From Oscillospiraceae bacterium (GTDB taxonomy: Bacteria > Bacillota > Clostridia > Oscillospirales > Oscillospiraceae), in NCBI GenBank assembly GCA_017415775.1, contig JAFQFC010000045.1, positions 1 through 64,000 of the forward strand: a stretch of DNA of 64,000 nt, in the 5' to 3' direction. The translations under genes were made by a program, and so were the position numbers. Shown piece by piece: positions 1-7,543 of this stretch (positions within the stretch are counted from its first letter, which is position 1; each line of letters starts with the position of its first letter). The notes beneath the pieces are model-generated. The model ran no database searches. It was not told the DNA's origin and was given only the letters and a program-made list of their open reading frames with translations.

Positions 1-2
1 AC

Positions 3-30
3 GCGGCGCTCACCGTAGCGCCGCTTTTCT
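3..30 (+). terminator. Rho-independent terminator of an upstream gene
   Basis: An 8-bp perfect stem (GCGGCGCT with AGCGCCGC) and a 6-base loop are followed by TTTTCTTTG. It closes a transcription unit that lies outside the window. Confidence 0.75.
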
Positions 31-38
31 TTGTTTTC

Positions 39-67
39 TTGCTATTGCTGCAAAAGGGTGCTATAAT
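39..67 (+). promoter_or_regulatory. Sigma-A promoter of the ABC exporter operon
   Basis: TTGCTA (39-44) and TATAAT (62-67) are separated by 17 bp, a near-consensus housekeeping promoter 36 bp before the first start codon. Confidence 0.7.
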
Positions 68-102
68 ATACAATTACGAAGCTATGCGAAGGGAGGGGCC
101 CT

Positions 103-1860
103 ATGTCCGCCAAAGATTTCAAAAACCGCTCACTGCTGCGGATCTTTATCTCCTATTTCCGCCCCCACTGGAAGCTGTTCACGCTGGACATGCTGTGCGC
201 CCTGGGCATTGCGCTGGTGGACCTGCTGTTTCCTCTGGTTTCCCGCACCGCCATGTATGAGTGGCTGCCGGAGAAGGAGTTTGGCGTCTTTTTCGTGGCC
301 ATGGCTGCGGTGATGGTCATGTTTCTGGTACGCACGGCCCTCTATTTCGTGGTCTGCTACTGGGGCCACACCTTCGGCATCCGGGTGGAGGCCGACATCC
401 GCCGGGATCTCTTTACCCACATGCAGGAGATGGGCTTCGCCTTCTACGATAAAAACCGCACGGGCCAGCTGATGAGCCGCCTGACCACCGACCTTTTCGA
501 GGTGACGGAGCTGGCACACCACGGCCCGGAGGATCTGTTCATCTCCATCGTCACCGTCATCGGCGCCCTGATCGTCATGTTCCGTATGCAGTGGCGTCTT
601 GCTCTGGTGGTGGCCATTCTGGTGCCCCTCTTCCTGCTGCTGATCGTGTTCCAGCGGGGCCGCATGAGCGAGGCGTCCAAGGAATCCAAGGCCAAGACCG
701 GCGCCATCAACGCCGAGATCGAATCGGCCCTCTCCGGCGTGCGGACCACCAAGGCCTTCGCCAACGAAGCGGTGCAGCAGGCCCGGTTTGACGAGTCCAA
801 CGCCCAGTTCCGCACCGCCAAGCGGAATTTCCACAAGGCCATGGGCCGGTTTTTCTCCTCCATGGAGCTGTTTGTCACGGTGCTCAGCGCTGCGGTCATC
901 GCCGTGGGCGGCTGGCTCATCATGAAAGAGCAGCTGAACTATATCGACCTCATCACCTTCAACCTGTACGTGGCCACCTTCATCAGCCCCGTGCGGAAGC
1001 TGGCCAACTTTGCCGAGCTGTTTTCCAGCGGCTTTGCCGGTTTGGCCCGGTTTGCCGAACTGATGCGTACCGAGCCTGCCGTGCAGGATGCAAGCGACGC
1101 CGTGGAGCTGGGCGAGGTGCGGGGCGCCCTGGGGGTGGAGGACGTGAGCTTCACCTACAGCGGCAGCGACGAGGTGCTGCACCATGTGGACCTGCAGGTG
1201 TTCCCCGGCGAGACGGTGGCCATCGTGGGTCCCTCCGGCGGCGGCAAGAGTACCCTGTGCCAGCTGATCCCCCGGTTTTACGACGTGACCGAGGGCCGCA
1301 TCACCGTGGACGGCGTGGACGTCCGGGCGGTGAAGCAGTCCTCCCTGCGCCGCAGCATCGGCATCGTGCAGCAGGATGTGTTCCTCTTTGCCGACACCAT
1401 CCGGGAGAACATCCGTTACGGCCGGCCCGGCGCCACCGACGAGGAGGTGGCGGAGGCTGCCCGCCGTGCCGAGATCTACGACGATATTATGGCCATGCCC
1501 AACGGCTTTGACACCTACGTGGGCGAGCGGGGCGCTCTGCTCTCCGGCGGCCAGAAGCAGCGTGTGGCCATTGCCCGCATTTTCCTGAAAGATCCCCCCA
1601 TTCTGATCCTGGACGAGGCCACCTCTGCCCTGGACAGCGTGACCGAGTCCAAGATCCAGCACGCCTTCGACGAGCTGAGCCGTGGCCGCACCACCCTCAT
1701 CATCGCCCACCGCCTGTCCACCATCCGTGCGGCCCACCGCATTCTGGTGATCCGGGACGGCGTCATTGCCGAGCAGGGCACCCACGAGGAACTGCTGGCC
1801 CTGGGCGGGGACTACGCCAATCTCTACCACACCCAGAACCCGGAGCGCCGCCATGGATAA
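103..1860 (+). CDS. ABC exporter, fused permease and ATPase (MsbA/MdlB-like)
   Basis: This 585-residue half-exporter carries an N-terminal six-helix ABC transmembrane domain (about residues 15-310) and a C-terminal ATPase. The ATPase has Walker A GPSGGGKST near residue 376, signature LSGGQKQR, Walker B ILILDEATSALD and the H-loop IIAHRLST. Family knowledge says such proteins dimerise in the cytoplasmic membrane and export lipids, peptides or drugs; the substrate cannot be read from sequence. GGGAGGGG precedes the ATG. Being alone without a partner half-transporter, it probably works as a homodimer. Its end overlaps the next gene by 8 bp, so the two are translationally coupled. Confidence 0.9.
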   Translation: MSAKDFKNRSLLRIFISYFRPHWKLFTLDMLCALGIALVDLLFPLVSRTAMYEWLPEKEFGVFFVAMAAVMVMFLVRTALYFVVCYWGHTFGIRVEADIRRDLFTHMQEMGFAFYDKNRTGQLMSRLTTDLFEVTELAHHGPEDLFISIVTVIGALIVMFRMQWRLALVVAILVPLFLLLIVFQRGRMSEASKESKAKTGAINAEIESALSGVRTTKAFANEAVQQARFDESNAQFRTAKRNFHKAMGRFFSSMELFVTVLSAAVIAVGGWLIMKEQLNYIDLITFNLYVATFISPVRKLANFAELFSSGFAGLARFAELMRTEPAVQDASDAVELGEVRGALGVEDVSFTYSGSDEVLHHVDLQVFPGETVAIVGPSGGGKSTLCQLIPRFYDVTEGRITVDGVDVRAVKQSSLRRSIGIVQQDVFLFADTIRENIRYGRPGATDEEVAEAARRAEIYDDIMAMPNGFDTYVGERGALLSGGQKQRVAIARIFLKDPPILILDEATSALDSVTESKIQHAFDELSRGRTTLIIAHRLSTIRAAHRILVIRDGVIAEQGTHEELLALGGDYANLYHTQNPERRHG

Positions 1861-2638
1861 GCGTGCGGTGCTGGACGCAGCGGCAGCTTCGGCAGAGGAG
1901 CGGATGCTGCTGGGCCGTGTGTGGGATAAATACGACTTCTGCCGGCTGAAAAATCTGCCCTCTGCCACCGCCTTTCTCAGCCCGCAGGAGCAAAGCGCCG
2001 CCCGCCGTCTGTTGCAGACGCTGGGGGCGGAGGAGGGCTTCTGCTTCTTCGGCGGCTATGAAGGCGCTGAGCGCTGCCGCCTGTTCTTCCTGCCCGACTG
2101 GGCGTGGGAACCGGAGGAGGGGAGCATCTGCTGCCTGCGCTGCACGTGGTACCAGAAGGGCAGCCTGACCCACCGGGATCTGCTGGGCAGCCTCATGGGC
2201 ATGGGCCTAAAGCGGGAGAGCGTGGGCGACATTCTGGTGGGCGAGGACAGCGCCGACGTGCTGGTGAGCGACACCGTGGCGGACCATCTGCTGCAAAGCT
2301 GGGACGCCGCCGGGCGCACGCCTCTTCGTGTGACGGAAGTGCCCACCGACCACATCCACATTCCCCAGGTGAAAACCAAGCTGATCCGTGACACCGTGTC
2401 TTCGCTGCGGCTGGACAGCGTGGTGTCCTCCGGCTTCGCCCTCAGCCGGGGCAAGGCCGCCGAGGCCATCGCCGCCGGGAAGGTGCAGCTGAACTGGGCC
2501 GTGTGTACCAAGGCCGCCGCCGAGGTGGCCCAGGGCGATACCATCAGCCTGCGGGGCCTGGGCAAGTGCTGCGTGGAAGAAGTGGGCAATCAAACGAAAA
2601 AAGGACGCATTTTTGTCAGTATCAAACGATATTTGTGA
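1853..2638 (+). CDS. S4-domain RNA-binding protein, YlmH-like
   Basis: This 261-residue protein begins MDKRAVLDAAAA; the start overlaps the end of the ABC gene. The C-terminal third (from DTVSSLRLDSVVSSGFALSR, about residue 182) is an S4 RNA-binding fold with the typical SRGKAAEAIAAGKVQLN segment. The N-terminal two thirds match the YlmH layout, including a VPTDHIHIPQ-type strand. YlmH-family proteins bind RNA or ribosomal particles, and some act in ribosome quality control or cell division. Here the gene is not in a division cluster but in an operon with an exporter and small proteins, so its exact role is inferred only from the family. Confidence 0.8.
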   Translation: MDKRAVLDAAAASAEERMLLGRVWDKYDFCRLKNLPSATAFLSPQEQSAARRLLQTLGAEEGFCFFGGYEGAERCRLFFLPDWAWEPEEGSICCLRCTWYQKGSLTHRDLLGSLMGMGLKRESVGDILVGEDSADVLVSDTVADHLLQSWDAAGRTPLRVTEVPTDHIHIPQVKTKLIRDTVSSLRLDSVVSSGFALSRGKAAEAIAAGKVQLNWAVCTKAAAEVAQGDTISLRGLGKCCVEEVGNQTKKGRIFVSIKRYL

Positions 2639-2648
2639 GGATAACGCT

Positions 2649-2861
2649 ATGAGCAAGACGAGACTGGAACGAATCAACGAACTGGCCCACAAGGCCAAGA
2701 CCGTGGGCCTGACGGCCGAAGAGGTGGCCGAGCGGGACGTGCTGCGCAAGGAGTACGTGGCCGCCGTGCTGGGCAATGTGCGGGCCCAGCTGGACAACAC
2801 CTACGTGGTGGACGGGCAGGGCAACAAGCGCAAGCTCAAGGGAGGAGACGAGGAAGCATGA
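2649..2861 (+). CDS. UPF0291/DUF896 small protein (YnzC-like)
   Basis: A 70-residue cytoplasmic protein starting MSKTRLERINELAHKAK, with the motif LTAEEVAERDVLRKEY typical of the UPF0291 (DUF896) family. These are short two-helix proteins; in Bacillus one member lies in the SOS yneA operon, but the molecular function is unknown. The ATG at 2649 follows TGAGGATAACGCT. The last four bases overlap the start of the next gene (ATGA), showing tight coupling. Confidence 0.8.
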   Translation: MSKTRLERINELAHKAKTVGLTAEEVAERDVLRKEYVAAVLGNVRAQLDNTYVVDGQGNKRKLKGGDEEA

Positions 2862-4390
2862 GTTACCGCTACGAGGGAAACGGAAAATTCACCGACGAAA
2901 AGACCGAGCCGAAGAAGCAGTCCGCTTCCCGCAGCGACGATCCGTGGGCCACGCCGCCCAAGTCCCAGCCCAAGTCTCAGTCCAAGTCCCGGGCCAAGGC
3001 GTCCGATGACAAGCCCAGCAACAGCGACATGGGCTCGTGGATCTTCATCGCCTTCATGTTCGCCGTGGCGTGGCCCATCGGCCTTGTCATGCTCATCAGC
3101 AAGCTCAGCGAGAGCGGCGGCACTGCGAAGAAGTCCACCGCCTCCAAGAGTAAGAGCAGCAAGGTGAAGAAGGCGGCAGCCGGTGTGACCAGGAGCCCCA
3201 AGGACACCAGCGGCACGGCCCGTGTGCTGCAGATCGTGGGTATCTGCCTTGCCGCCGTGGGCGGTCTGGTGGCGCTGGGTCTGCTGACGGACCTGCCCTA
3301 TTATCTCGAATATGCCCGCTGGGGCGAGATCTTCTCCGACTTCTCCGTGGCGGCGGCCTTCCTGGCCAGCGGCGGCGGTCTGCTGTGGGGCAGCTGGGGG
3401 ATGAAGCGCCGTATGCGCCGCTTTGCCAAGTATCTGGCGGTGGCCGGCACCTCCCAGAGCGTGTCCATCACCCGTCTGGCGGCGGCGGCAGAAGTGTCCC
3501 AGCGCCGTGTGGAGCGGGATCTGGAGCTGATGATCGAGCAGGGCATGTGGGGCAAGGGCGCCTACGTGGACCTGAGCGTGGGCAAGCTGTATCGCAGCGC
3601 CGCTGTGGCTGCGGAGGAGCAGGAGCGCCGCAGCGCCCCGGTGACGCCGCCCCAGGCGGAGCAGGGCTATGCCGGTATGCTGCGGCAGATCCGCATCGCC
3701 AACGACCGCATCGCCGATCAGGAGCTGAGCCGCAAGATCGAGCGGCTGGAGGAGATCGCCGGACGCATCTTCCGCCTCATCGAAAACGACGAGACCAAGC
3801 GTGCCAAGGCCAGCACCTTCCTGAGCTACTATCTTCCCACCACCCAGAAGCTGCTGGACTCCTACGCCGAGTTTGAGGAGGCGGGGGTCAGCGGCGGCAA
3901 TCTGTCCGAGGCCAAGCGCAAGATCGAGCGTACCATGGACAACATCGTGCTGGGCTTTGAGCGGCAGCTGGACGAGCTGTACCGCACCGATGCGCTGGAC
4001 ATCGACAGCGATATCCGGGTCATGGAGACCATGCTGCGCCGGGATGCGGCCCGTGTGGAGGACGATTTCCGGGTGCAGACCTCGGGCGGTGACGCCGAAG
4101 ATGATTTCGTCGCCCCCGATGAGGGCGGCGAGGAAGAGCGCATTGCCACCGCCAAGGTGACGCTGGTCAGTCTGGGCGAGGACAACAGCCGCAAGGTGGA
4201 AGTGGTGCAGGCCGTTGCCGAAAGTTCCGGCCGACCGCTGACCGAGTGCGCCCGCCTGGTGGACCACCTGCCCTGCGTGGTGCTGGAGACGGAGGGCGAC
4301 GCAGCCCCCGCCTATGCCCTGCACCGCCGTCTGCGGCAGCTGGGCGCCAAGGCCACCATGAGCATCAGCCACACGACGTTGACTCGCTGA
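2858..4390 (+). CDS. Membrane protein with winged-helix, XpaC-like and L7/L12 C-terminal-like domains
   Basis: This 510-residue protein has an unusual domain order. Residues 1-55 are a polar, Lys/Ser-rich tail. Hydrophobic segments lie near 57-82, 120-146 and 160-182. Residues about 189-245 look like a winged helix (SITRLAAAAEVSQRRVERDL). Residues about 270-405 match the XpaC/5-bromo-4-chloroindolyl phosphate hydrolysis family (TFLSYYLPTTQKLLDSYAEF). Residues about 433-505 align by eye with the C-terminal domain of ribosomal L7/L12 (KVEVVQAVAESSGRPLTECA, then LRQLGAKATM). XpaC proteins are often found beside TelA-type stress proteins; no telA is here. Function is unknown; a membrane-bound sensor or scaffold is one possibility. 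A terminator follows, ending the operon. Confidence 0.65.
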   Translation: MSYRYEGNGKFTDEKTEPKKQSASRSDDPWATPPKSQPKSQSKSRAKASDDKPSNSDMGSWIFIAFMFAVAWPIGLVMLISKLSESGGTAKKSTASKSKSSKVKKAAAGVTRSPKDTSGTARVLQIVGICLAAVGGLVALGLLTDLPYYLEYARWGEIFSDFSVAAAFLASGGGLLWGSWGMKRRMRRFAKYLAVAGTSQSVSITRLAAAAEVSQRRVERDLELMIEQGMWGKGAYVDLSVGKLYRSAAVAAEEQERRSAPVTPPQAEQGYAGMLRQIRIANDRIADQELSRKIERLEEIAGRIFRLIENDETKRAKASTFLSYYLPTTQKLLDSYAEFEEAGVSGGNLSEAKRKIERTMDNIVLGFERQLDELYRTDALDIDSDIRVMETMLRRDAARVEDDFRVQTSGGDAEDDFVAPDEGGEEERIATAKVTLVSLGEDNSRKVEVVQAVAESSGRPLTECARLVDHLPCVVLETEGDAAPAYALHRRLRQLGAKATMSISHTTLTR

Positions 4391-4403
4391 AAAGAGGAAG
4401 CAA

Positions 4404-4442
4404 GGGTACGGGCAAGACTGCCCGTACCCTTTGTTGTATTTT
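4404..4442 (+). terminator. Rho-independent terminator of the first operon
   Basis: An 11-bp perfect stem (GGGTACGGGCA with TGCCCGTACCC) and loop AGAC are followed by TTTGTTGTATTTT, 13 bp after the stop codon. Confidence 0.9.
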
Positions 4443-4465
4443 AACGAAAACTTTGCACCAAAGGA

Positions 4466-4495
4466 TTGACGCAAAGGCGGGGAAAAGGTTATAGT
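4466..4495 (+). promoter_or_regulatory. Sigma-A promoter of the TetR gene
   Basis: TTGACG (4466-4471) and TATAGT (4490-4495) are 18 bp apart, 33 bp before the chosen start codon. Confidence 0.65.
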
Positions 4496-4528
4496 ATTTC
4501 CACAGAATTCAGGAAAAGAGGTGGCCGT

Positions 4529-5128
4529 ATGGCGGAAAAGATGACTGCAAGAAAGCAACAGGCTCAGCAGATGCGCAGCCGTATCCGGCAGGCGGCGCTG
4601 GACCTCTTTGATAAAGAGGGGTTTGAAAACGTGTCCGTGGAGCAGATCGCTCAGGCGGCGGGCTGCTCGGTGGGCAACATCTACCACTATTTCAAAAGCA
4701 AGGACGAGCTGTCGCTGCAGCTGACGGCCAACGTGGACCGCATTTACGCCGAGCTGGCGGAGCAGTACCGCCTCGACGAGTTTACCCCCGCCATCGACAA
4801 GCTGCTGGATTTCATGTGCCGTGCCCTGCGGATCAGTGCCGAGGACGAATACCTGTACCGGGCCTTTGTGCAGGGTCTGAAATACCCGGAGCAGGGTGCC
4901 TTGAAGGACAGCGGCAAGCGTGTCTACCACAACCTGCTGCGTGAGCTGGTGCGGGCCTCGCAGACCGAGGGCAGCATCAGCGCCGTCTACACCGCCGAAG
5001 AGGTGACGGAGATGCTGGTGACCTTCCACCGAGGCATGCTCTTCGAGTGGCGCATCTACGAGAGCAGCTTCGATCTGGTGGGCCGTGGCCGGACCATGGC
5101 CAAGGTGCTGCTGAAGGGCTTGAAGTAA
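4529..5128 (+). CDS. TetR/AcrR-family transcriptional regulator
   Basis: A 199-residue repressor-type protein. Residues about 15-60 form the TetR helix-turn-helix (AALDLFDKEGFENVSVEQIA then GNIYHYFKSKDEL). The rest is an all-helical ligand-binding and dimerisation domain. The ATG at 4529 follows AAAGAGGTGG; an upstream in-frame TTG falls inside the -35 box and is not used. It has its own promoter and no co-directional partner except the microprotein gene downstream, so its target is not evident. Confidence 0.85.
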   Translation: MAEKMTARKQQAQQMRSRIRQAALDLFDKEGFENVSVEQIAQAAGCSVGNIYHYFKSKDELSLQLTANVDRIYAELAEQYRLDEFTPAIDKLLDFMCRALRISAEDEYLYRAFVQGLKYPEQGALKDSGKRVYHNLLRELVRASQTEGSISAVYTAEEVTEMLVTFHRGMLFEWRIYESSFDLVGRGRTMAKVLLKGLK

Positions 5129-5235
5129 AAATTTTTCGACACAGAGCGCAAATTGTTGCAATTGTCCCTTTTTTAGGACAGCGCATCCGTTATACTGACC
5201 TCAATGAAAGAAAAATAACAAGGAGGTCAAACGAT

Positions 5236-5325
5236 ATGGAGCCTGTGAGTCTGTTCTTTACCATCTGCGGCGCTGTGACGCTGGCCAGCGGCCTGATGAA
5301 GGTCGTGGAGAAACTGGAACGATAA
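5236..5325 (+). CDS. 29-residue hydrophobic microprotein
   Basis: A very short reading frame starting MEPVSLFFTICGAVTL and ending VVEKLER. A perfect Shine-Dalgarno (AAGGAGGT) lies 7-8 bases before ATG. A -10-like TATACT (5191-5196) lies upstream and a strong terminator begins 5 bp after the stop. Residues 4-21 are hydrophobic, followed by a charged tail, as in single-pass membrane microproteins. The isolated promoter-gene-terminator layout argues that it is a real gene. No family is recognised. It could be a toxin, a regulator of a membrane enzyme or a structural peptide; none can be favoured. Confidence 0.6.
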   Translation: MEPVSLFFTICGAVTLASGLMKVVEKLER

Positions 5326-5330
5326 AAAAG

Positions 5331-5380
5331 AAAAAGTCGAGCGAGACACTTCGTAAAGAAGTTATCTCGCTCGACTTTTA
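5331..5380 (+). terminator. Strong terminator after the microprotein gene
   Basis: A 15-bp arm (AAAGTCGAGCGAGA with TCTCGCTCGACTTT) encloses a loop that itself contains ACTTC/GAAGT pairing. It ends in TTTTATCC and could act in both directions. Confidence 0.85.
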
Positions 5381-5496
5381 TCCTTACAAAACAAATGACA
5401 TTTTGCACGAGGTTTGTGAAAGTGTCATCGTGGGTTACATGCTTTGGGGAAGGTAAATACTTTCCAAAATAAAGAATGTCTTTCCCGGCGGGTAAA

Positions 5497-5674
5497 GTGA
5501 TATTGCAAACTGTCGTTTGCAGTGATATTTTTGCCTTGCGGCAAAAGTGTTATTGAAACCTTTCAGGTTTCAGTGATATTATATTCGCCCTATCAACTGT
5601 CCGCAGGACAATATCACGATGCACGGCATCATATCACTGCGAAGCAATATCACTCGCCGTTAGACGAATATAAC
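5497..5674. repeat. Hairpin array, GTGATATT family, copy 1
   Basis: Four units of spacer GTGATATT (one is GTGTTATT) plus a short palindrome are followed, after a central ATTCGCC segment, by four units with the inverted spacer ATATCAC (last ATATAAC). Palindromes include GCAAAC/GTTTGC, TTTGCC/GGCAAA, GAAACC/GGTTTC, TGTCC/GGACA, GATGC/GCATC and TGC/GCA. The whole element is therefore a large inverted repeat built of small ones. It fills nearly all of the 355-bp gap 5326-5680 left by the microprotein terminator. A homologous copy is at 18625-18797. No ORF is present. Confidence 0.85.
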
Positions 5675-5680
5675 TGAGTT

Positions 5681-6769
5681 TTACTTTTTCAATTCCAAAG
5701 TTCTTTCGTAGGCGGCGATGACCGACTCCATAGCGGCGCTGCGGAAGCCGCCCTGCTCCAGCGCCCGGACACCGGCGATGGTGGTGCCGCCGGGGGAACA
5801 GATGGAATCCTTGATGACGCCGGGATGTTCGCCGGTCTCCAGCGCCAGCGCTGCCGCACCCAGCAGCATCTGCTGGGCATAGCGCATGGCCTTGTCCCGG
5901 GGCAGGCCGCAGGTGACGCCGCCGTCCGCCAGCGCTTCCATAAAGAGGCACGCAAAGGCGCCGCCGCAGCCGGCCACGGCGCTGCCGGCGTCGATGAGAT
6001 GCTCGTCCAGCTCCTCCAACCGTCCGGAGGCGGAGAGAATGCGCAGGAATTCCCGCTTCTGCTCCGCCGTCACATCGGCGCTGCAGCTGTAGAGGGTCAG
6101 GCCCTGTCCCACACGGCAGGCCACGTTGGGCATGATGCGGATCACCGGCAGGTCCAGACCCAGCATGGTGCGGATGGACTCCATGGTCAGGCCCGCCGCC
6201 ATGGTCACCAGCACGCAGGGAGTCTTGCGGGCCGCCAGCAGCAGCCGCAGGGAATCCAGCAGGCCCTGCATCATCTGGGGCTTGACGCCCAGGAAAATAT
6301 AGTCGCACTCCACAGCGATGGAGTCGTTGTCCACCGCCACGGCGCCGAGGCGCTCTGCCAGCGCCGCCGCCTTTTCCGGCGTGCGGTTGGCAAGATAGAT
6401 CTGCCCGCCGCTGAGGACCTTGGCGGCGCTGATGGCCAAAGCACCGCCCATATTGCCGGTGCCGATGAAGCCGATGGTCATGTTGTCCACTCCTTCCGTA
6501 TCATCAAAGGTGACCGCCGCTGCTTCCTCCCAAACCGGCTGGGGGGCGGGGGCCGCCGTTTCTGTCCTGTTGCCCATGAGATAGGCGGGGGTGGTGCCCA
6601 GCGCCTTGGCCAGCGAGGCGATCTTGTCCCAGCGCATGCTGGCGATCATGCCCGTCTCCCACTTGCGCACGGTGCTTTTCTCCACGCCCACCACCCGGGC
6701 CACCTGCTCCAGCGTCAGCTTTTTCGCCTTGCGCAGCTCCCGGATCCGTTGAGCCATTCCTTCTGACAT
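5681..6769 (-). CDS. proC: Pyrroline-5-carboxylate reductase with N-terminal XRE DNA-binding domain
   Basis: The 362-residue product joins an XRE helix-turn-helix (residues about 5-65: RELRKAKKLTLEQVARVVGV, ending AYLMGN) and a short linker to a complete pyrroline-5-carboxylate reductase. The enzyme part begins at residue 97 with the NAD(P)-binding motif MTIGFIGTGNMGGA and has the C-terminal signature region SPGGTTIAGVRALE. ProC makes proline from pyrroline-5-carboxylate using NAD(P)H in the cytoplasm. A GGAAGGAG Shine-Dalgarno precedes the internal ATG at 6481, which would yield a normal 266-residue ProC; the gene may thus make two products. The outer start at 6769 follows AAAGGA. Possible operator repeats lie in the promoter. 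Confidence 0.85.
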   Translation of the reverse strand: MSEGMAQRIRELRKAKKLTLEQVARVVGVEKSTVRKWETGMIASMRWDKIASLAKALGTTPAYLMGNRTETAAPAPQPVWEEAAAVTFDDTEGVDNMTIGFIGTGNMGGALAISAAKVLSGGQIYLANRTPEKAAALAERLGAVAVDNDSIAVECDYIFLGVKPQMMQGLLDSLRLLLAARKTPCVLVTMAAGLTMESIRTMLGLDLPVIRIMPNVACRVGQGLTLYSCSADVTAEQKREFLRILSASGRLEELDEHLIDAGSAVAGCGGAFACLFMEALADGGVTCGLPRDKAMRYAQQMLLGAAALALETGEHPGVIKDSICSPGGTTIAGVRALEQGGFRSAAMESVIAAYERTLELKK

Positions 6770-6793
6770 GGCGCTCACCATCCTTTCAAGGGG

Positions 6794-6843
6794 ATGGTAA
6801 CACAAAAGTTTCTTTTTGGCAACAGGTTTTTATAAAAAAGTTT
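6794..6843 (-). promoter_or_regulatory. Promoter and candidate operator of the XRE-ProC gene
   Basis: On the minus strand TTGCCA (6822-6817) and TACCAT (6799-6794) are 17 bp apart. The octamer AAACTTTT occurs in the spacer (6804-6811) and again upstream of the -35 (6836-6843). The copies are 32 bp apart, about three helical turns, and could bind the XRE domain. Operator function is inferred. Confidence 0.5.
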
Positions 6844-6889
6844 CCTAAAAGACAAATGGATAATAAAGCATGCGGGTGGAAAAATAGGA

Positions 6890-6918
6890 TTGCTATTTTG
6901 GGAGAAATTTGCTATGAT
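6890..6918 (+). promoter_or_regulatory. Sigma-A promoter of rubrerythrin
   Basis: TTGCTA (6890-6895) and TATGAT (6913-6918) are spaced by 17 bp, 36 bp before the rubrerythrin ATG. Confidence 0.65.
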
Positions 6919-6953
6919 ACTTTTACCTAAATGAACAGAAAGGGGAACCCATT

Positions 6954-7487
6954 ATGAATCTGAAAGGCACCAAGACGGAAAAGAACCTGCTGGAGGCTTT
7001 TGCCGGCGAGACGCAGGCCCGCAGCAAATATGATTATTTTGCTTCCGTAGCCAAGAAGGCCGGCTACGAGCAGATCGCCGCCATCTTCCAGGAGACGGCC
7101 AACAACGAGAAGGAGCATGCCAAGCTGTGGTTCAAGGCTCTGGGCTATCTGGGCACCACCGAGGAGAATCTGGCCGCTGCCGCTGCCGGTGAGAACTATG
7201 AGTGGACCGACATGTACGCCCGCATGGCCGTGGAGGCTGAGGAAGAGGGCTTTGTGGAGCTGGCCGCCAAGTTCCGCATGGTGGGCGCCATTGAGAAGAC
7301 CCACGAGGAGCGCTATCGCAAGCTGCTGAGCAACGTGGAGATGCAGGCCGTGTTCGCCAAGGCCGAGGAGACCATGTGGGAGTGCCGCAACTGCGGTCAC
7401 CTGGTCATGGGCAAGAAGGCCCCTCTGGTCTGCCCCGTGTGCGCACATCCTCAGGCTTACTTTGAGGTCCGCAAGGAGAACTATTAA
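6954..7487 (+). CDS. Rubrerythrin
   Basis: A 177-residue non-haem iron peroxidase of anaerobes. Residues 1-130 are the ferritin-like four-helix bundle with di-iron ligands in the [34 protein letters not shown] and [10 protein letters not shown] segments. Residues 140-177 are a rubredoxin-type Cys4 site (WECRNCGH, then CPVCAHP). It reduces hydrogen peroxide in the cytoplasm with electrons from rubredoxin or NADH systems. Length and domain order are standard. It is monocistronic: promoter 36 bp upstream and terminator 10 bp downstream. No PerR site was identified. Confidence 0.95.
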   Translation: MNLKGTKTEKNLLEAFAGETQARSKYDYFASVAKKAGYEQIAAIFQETANNEKEHAKLWFKALGYLGTTEENLAAAAAGENYEWTDMYARMAVEAEEEGFVELAAKFRMVGAIEKTHEERYRKLLSNVEMQAVFAKAEETMWECRNCGHLVMGKKAPLVCPVCAHPQAYFEVRKENY

Positions 7488-7496
7488 AAAATACGA

Positions 7497-7535
7497 CACA
7501 GAGGCGAACGCAAGTCCGCCTCTGTGCCTTTATTG
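7497..7535 (+). terminator. Terminator of rubrerythrin
   Basis: A 10-bp stem (CACAGAGGCG with CGCCTCTGTG) is followed by CCTTTATT. Confidence 0.8.
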
Positions 7536-7543
7536 AGGAAAAA

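Noticed and set aside
130..1968. 612-residue minus-strand ORF opposite the ABC exporter
   Set aside because: Shadow frame, His/Gly-rich without domains; the plus-strand exporter has all ABC motifs.
5497..5674. CRISPR array
   Set aside because: Spacing units are 8 bp and variable segments are palindromes of 10-18 bp, not spacers of about 30 bp; no cas genes are present.
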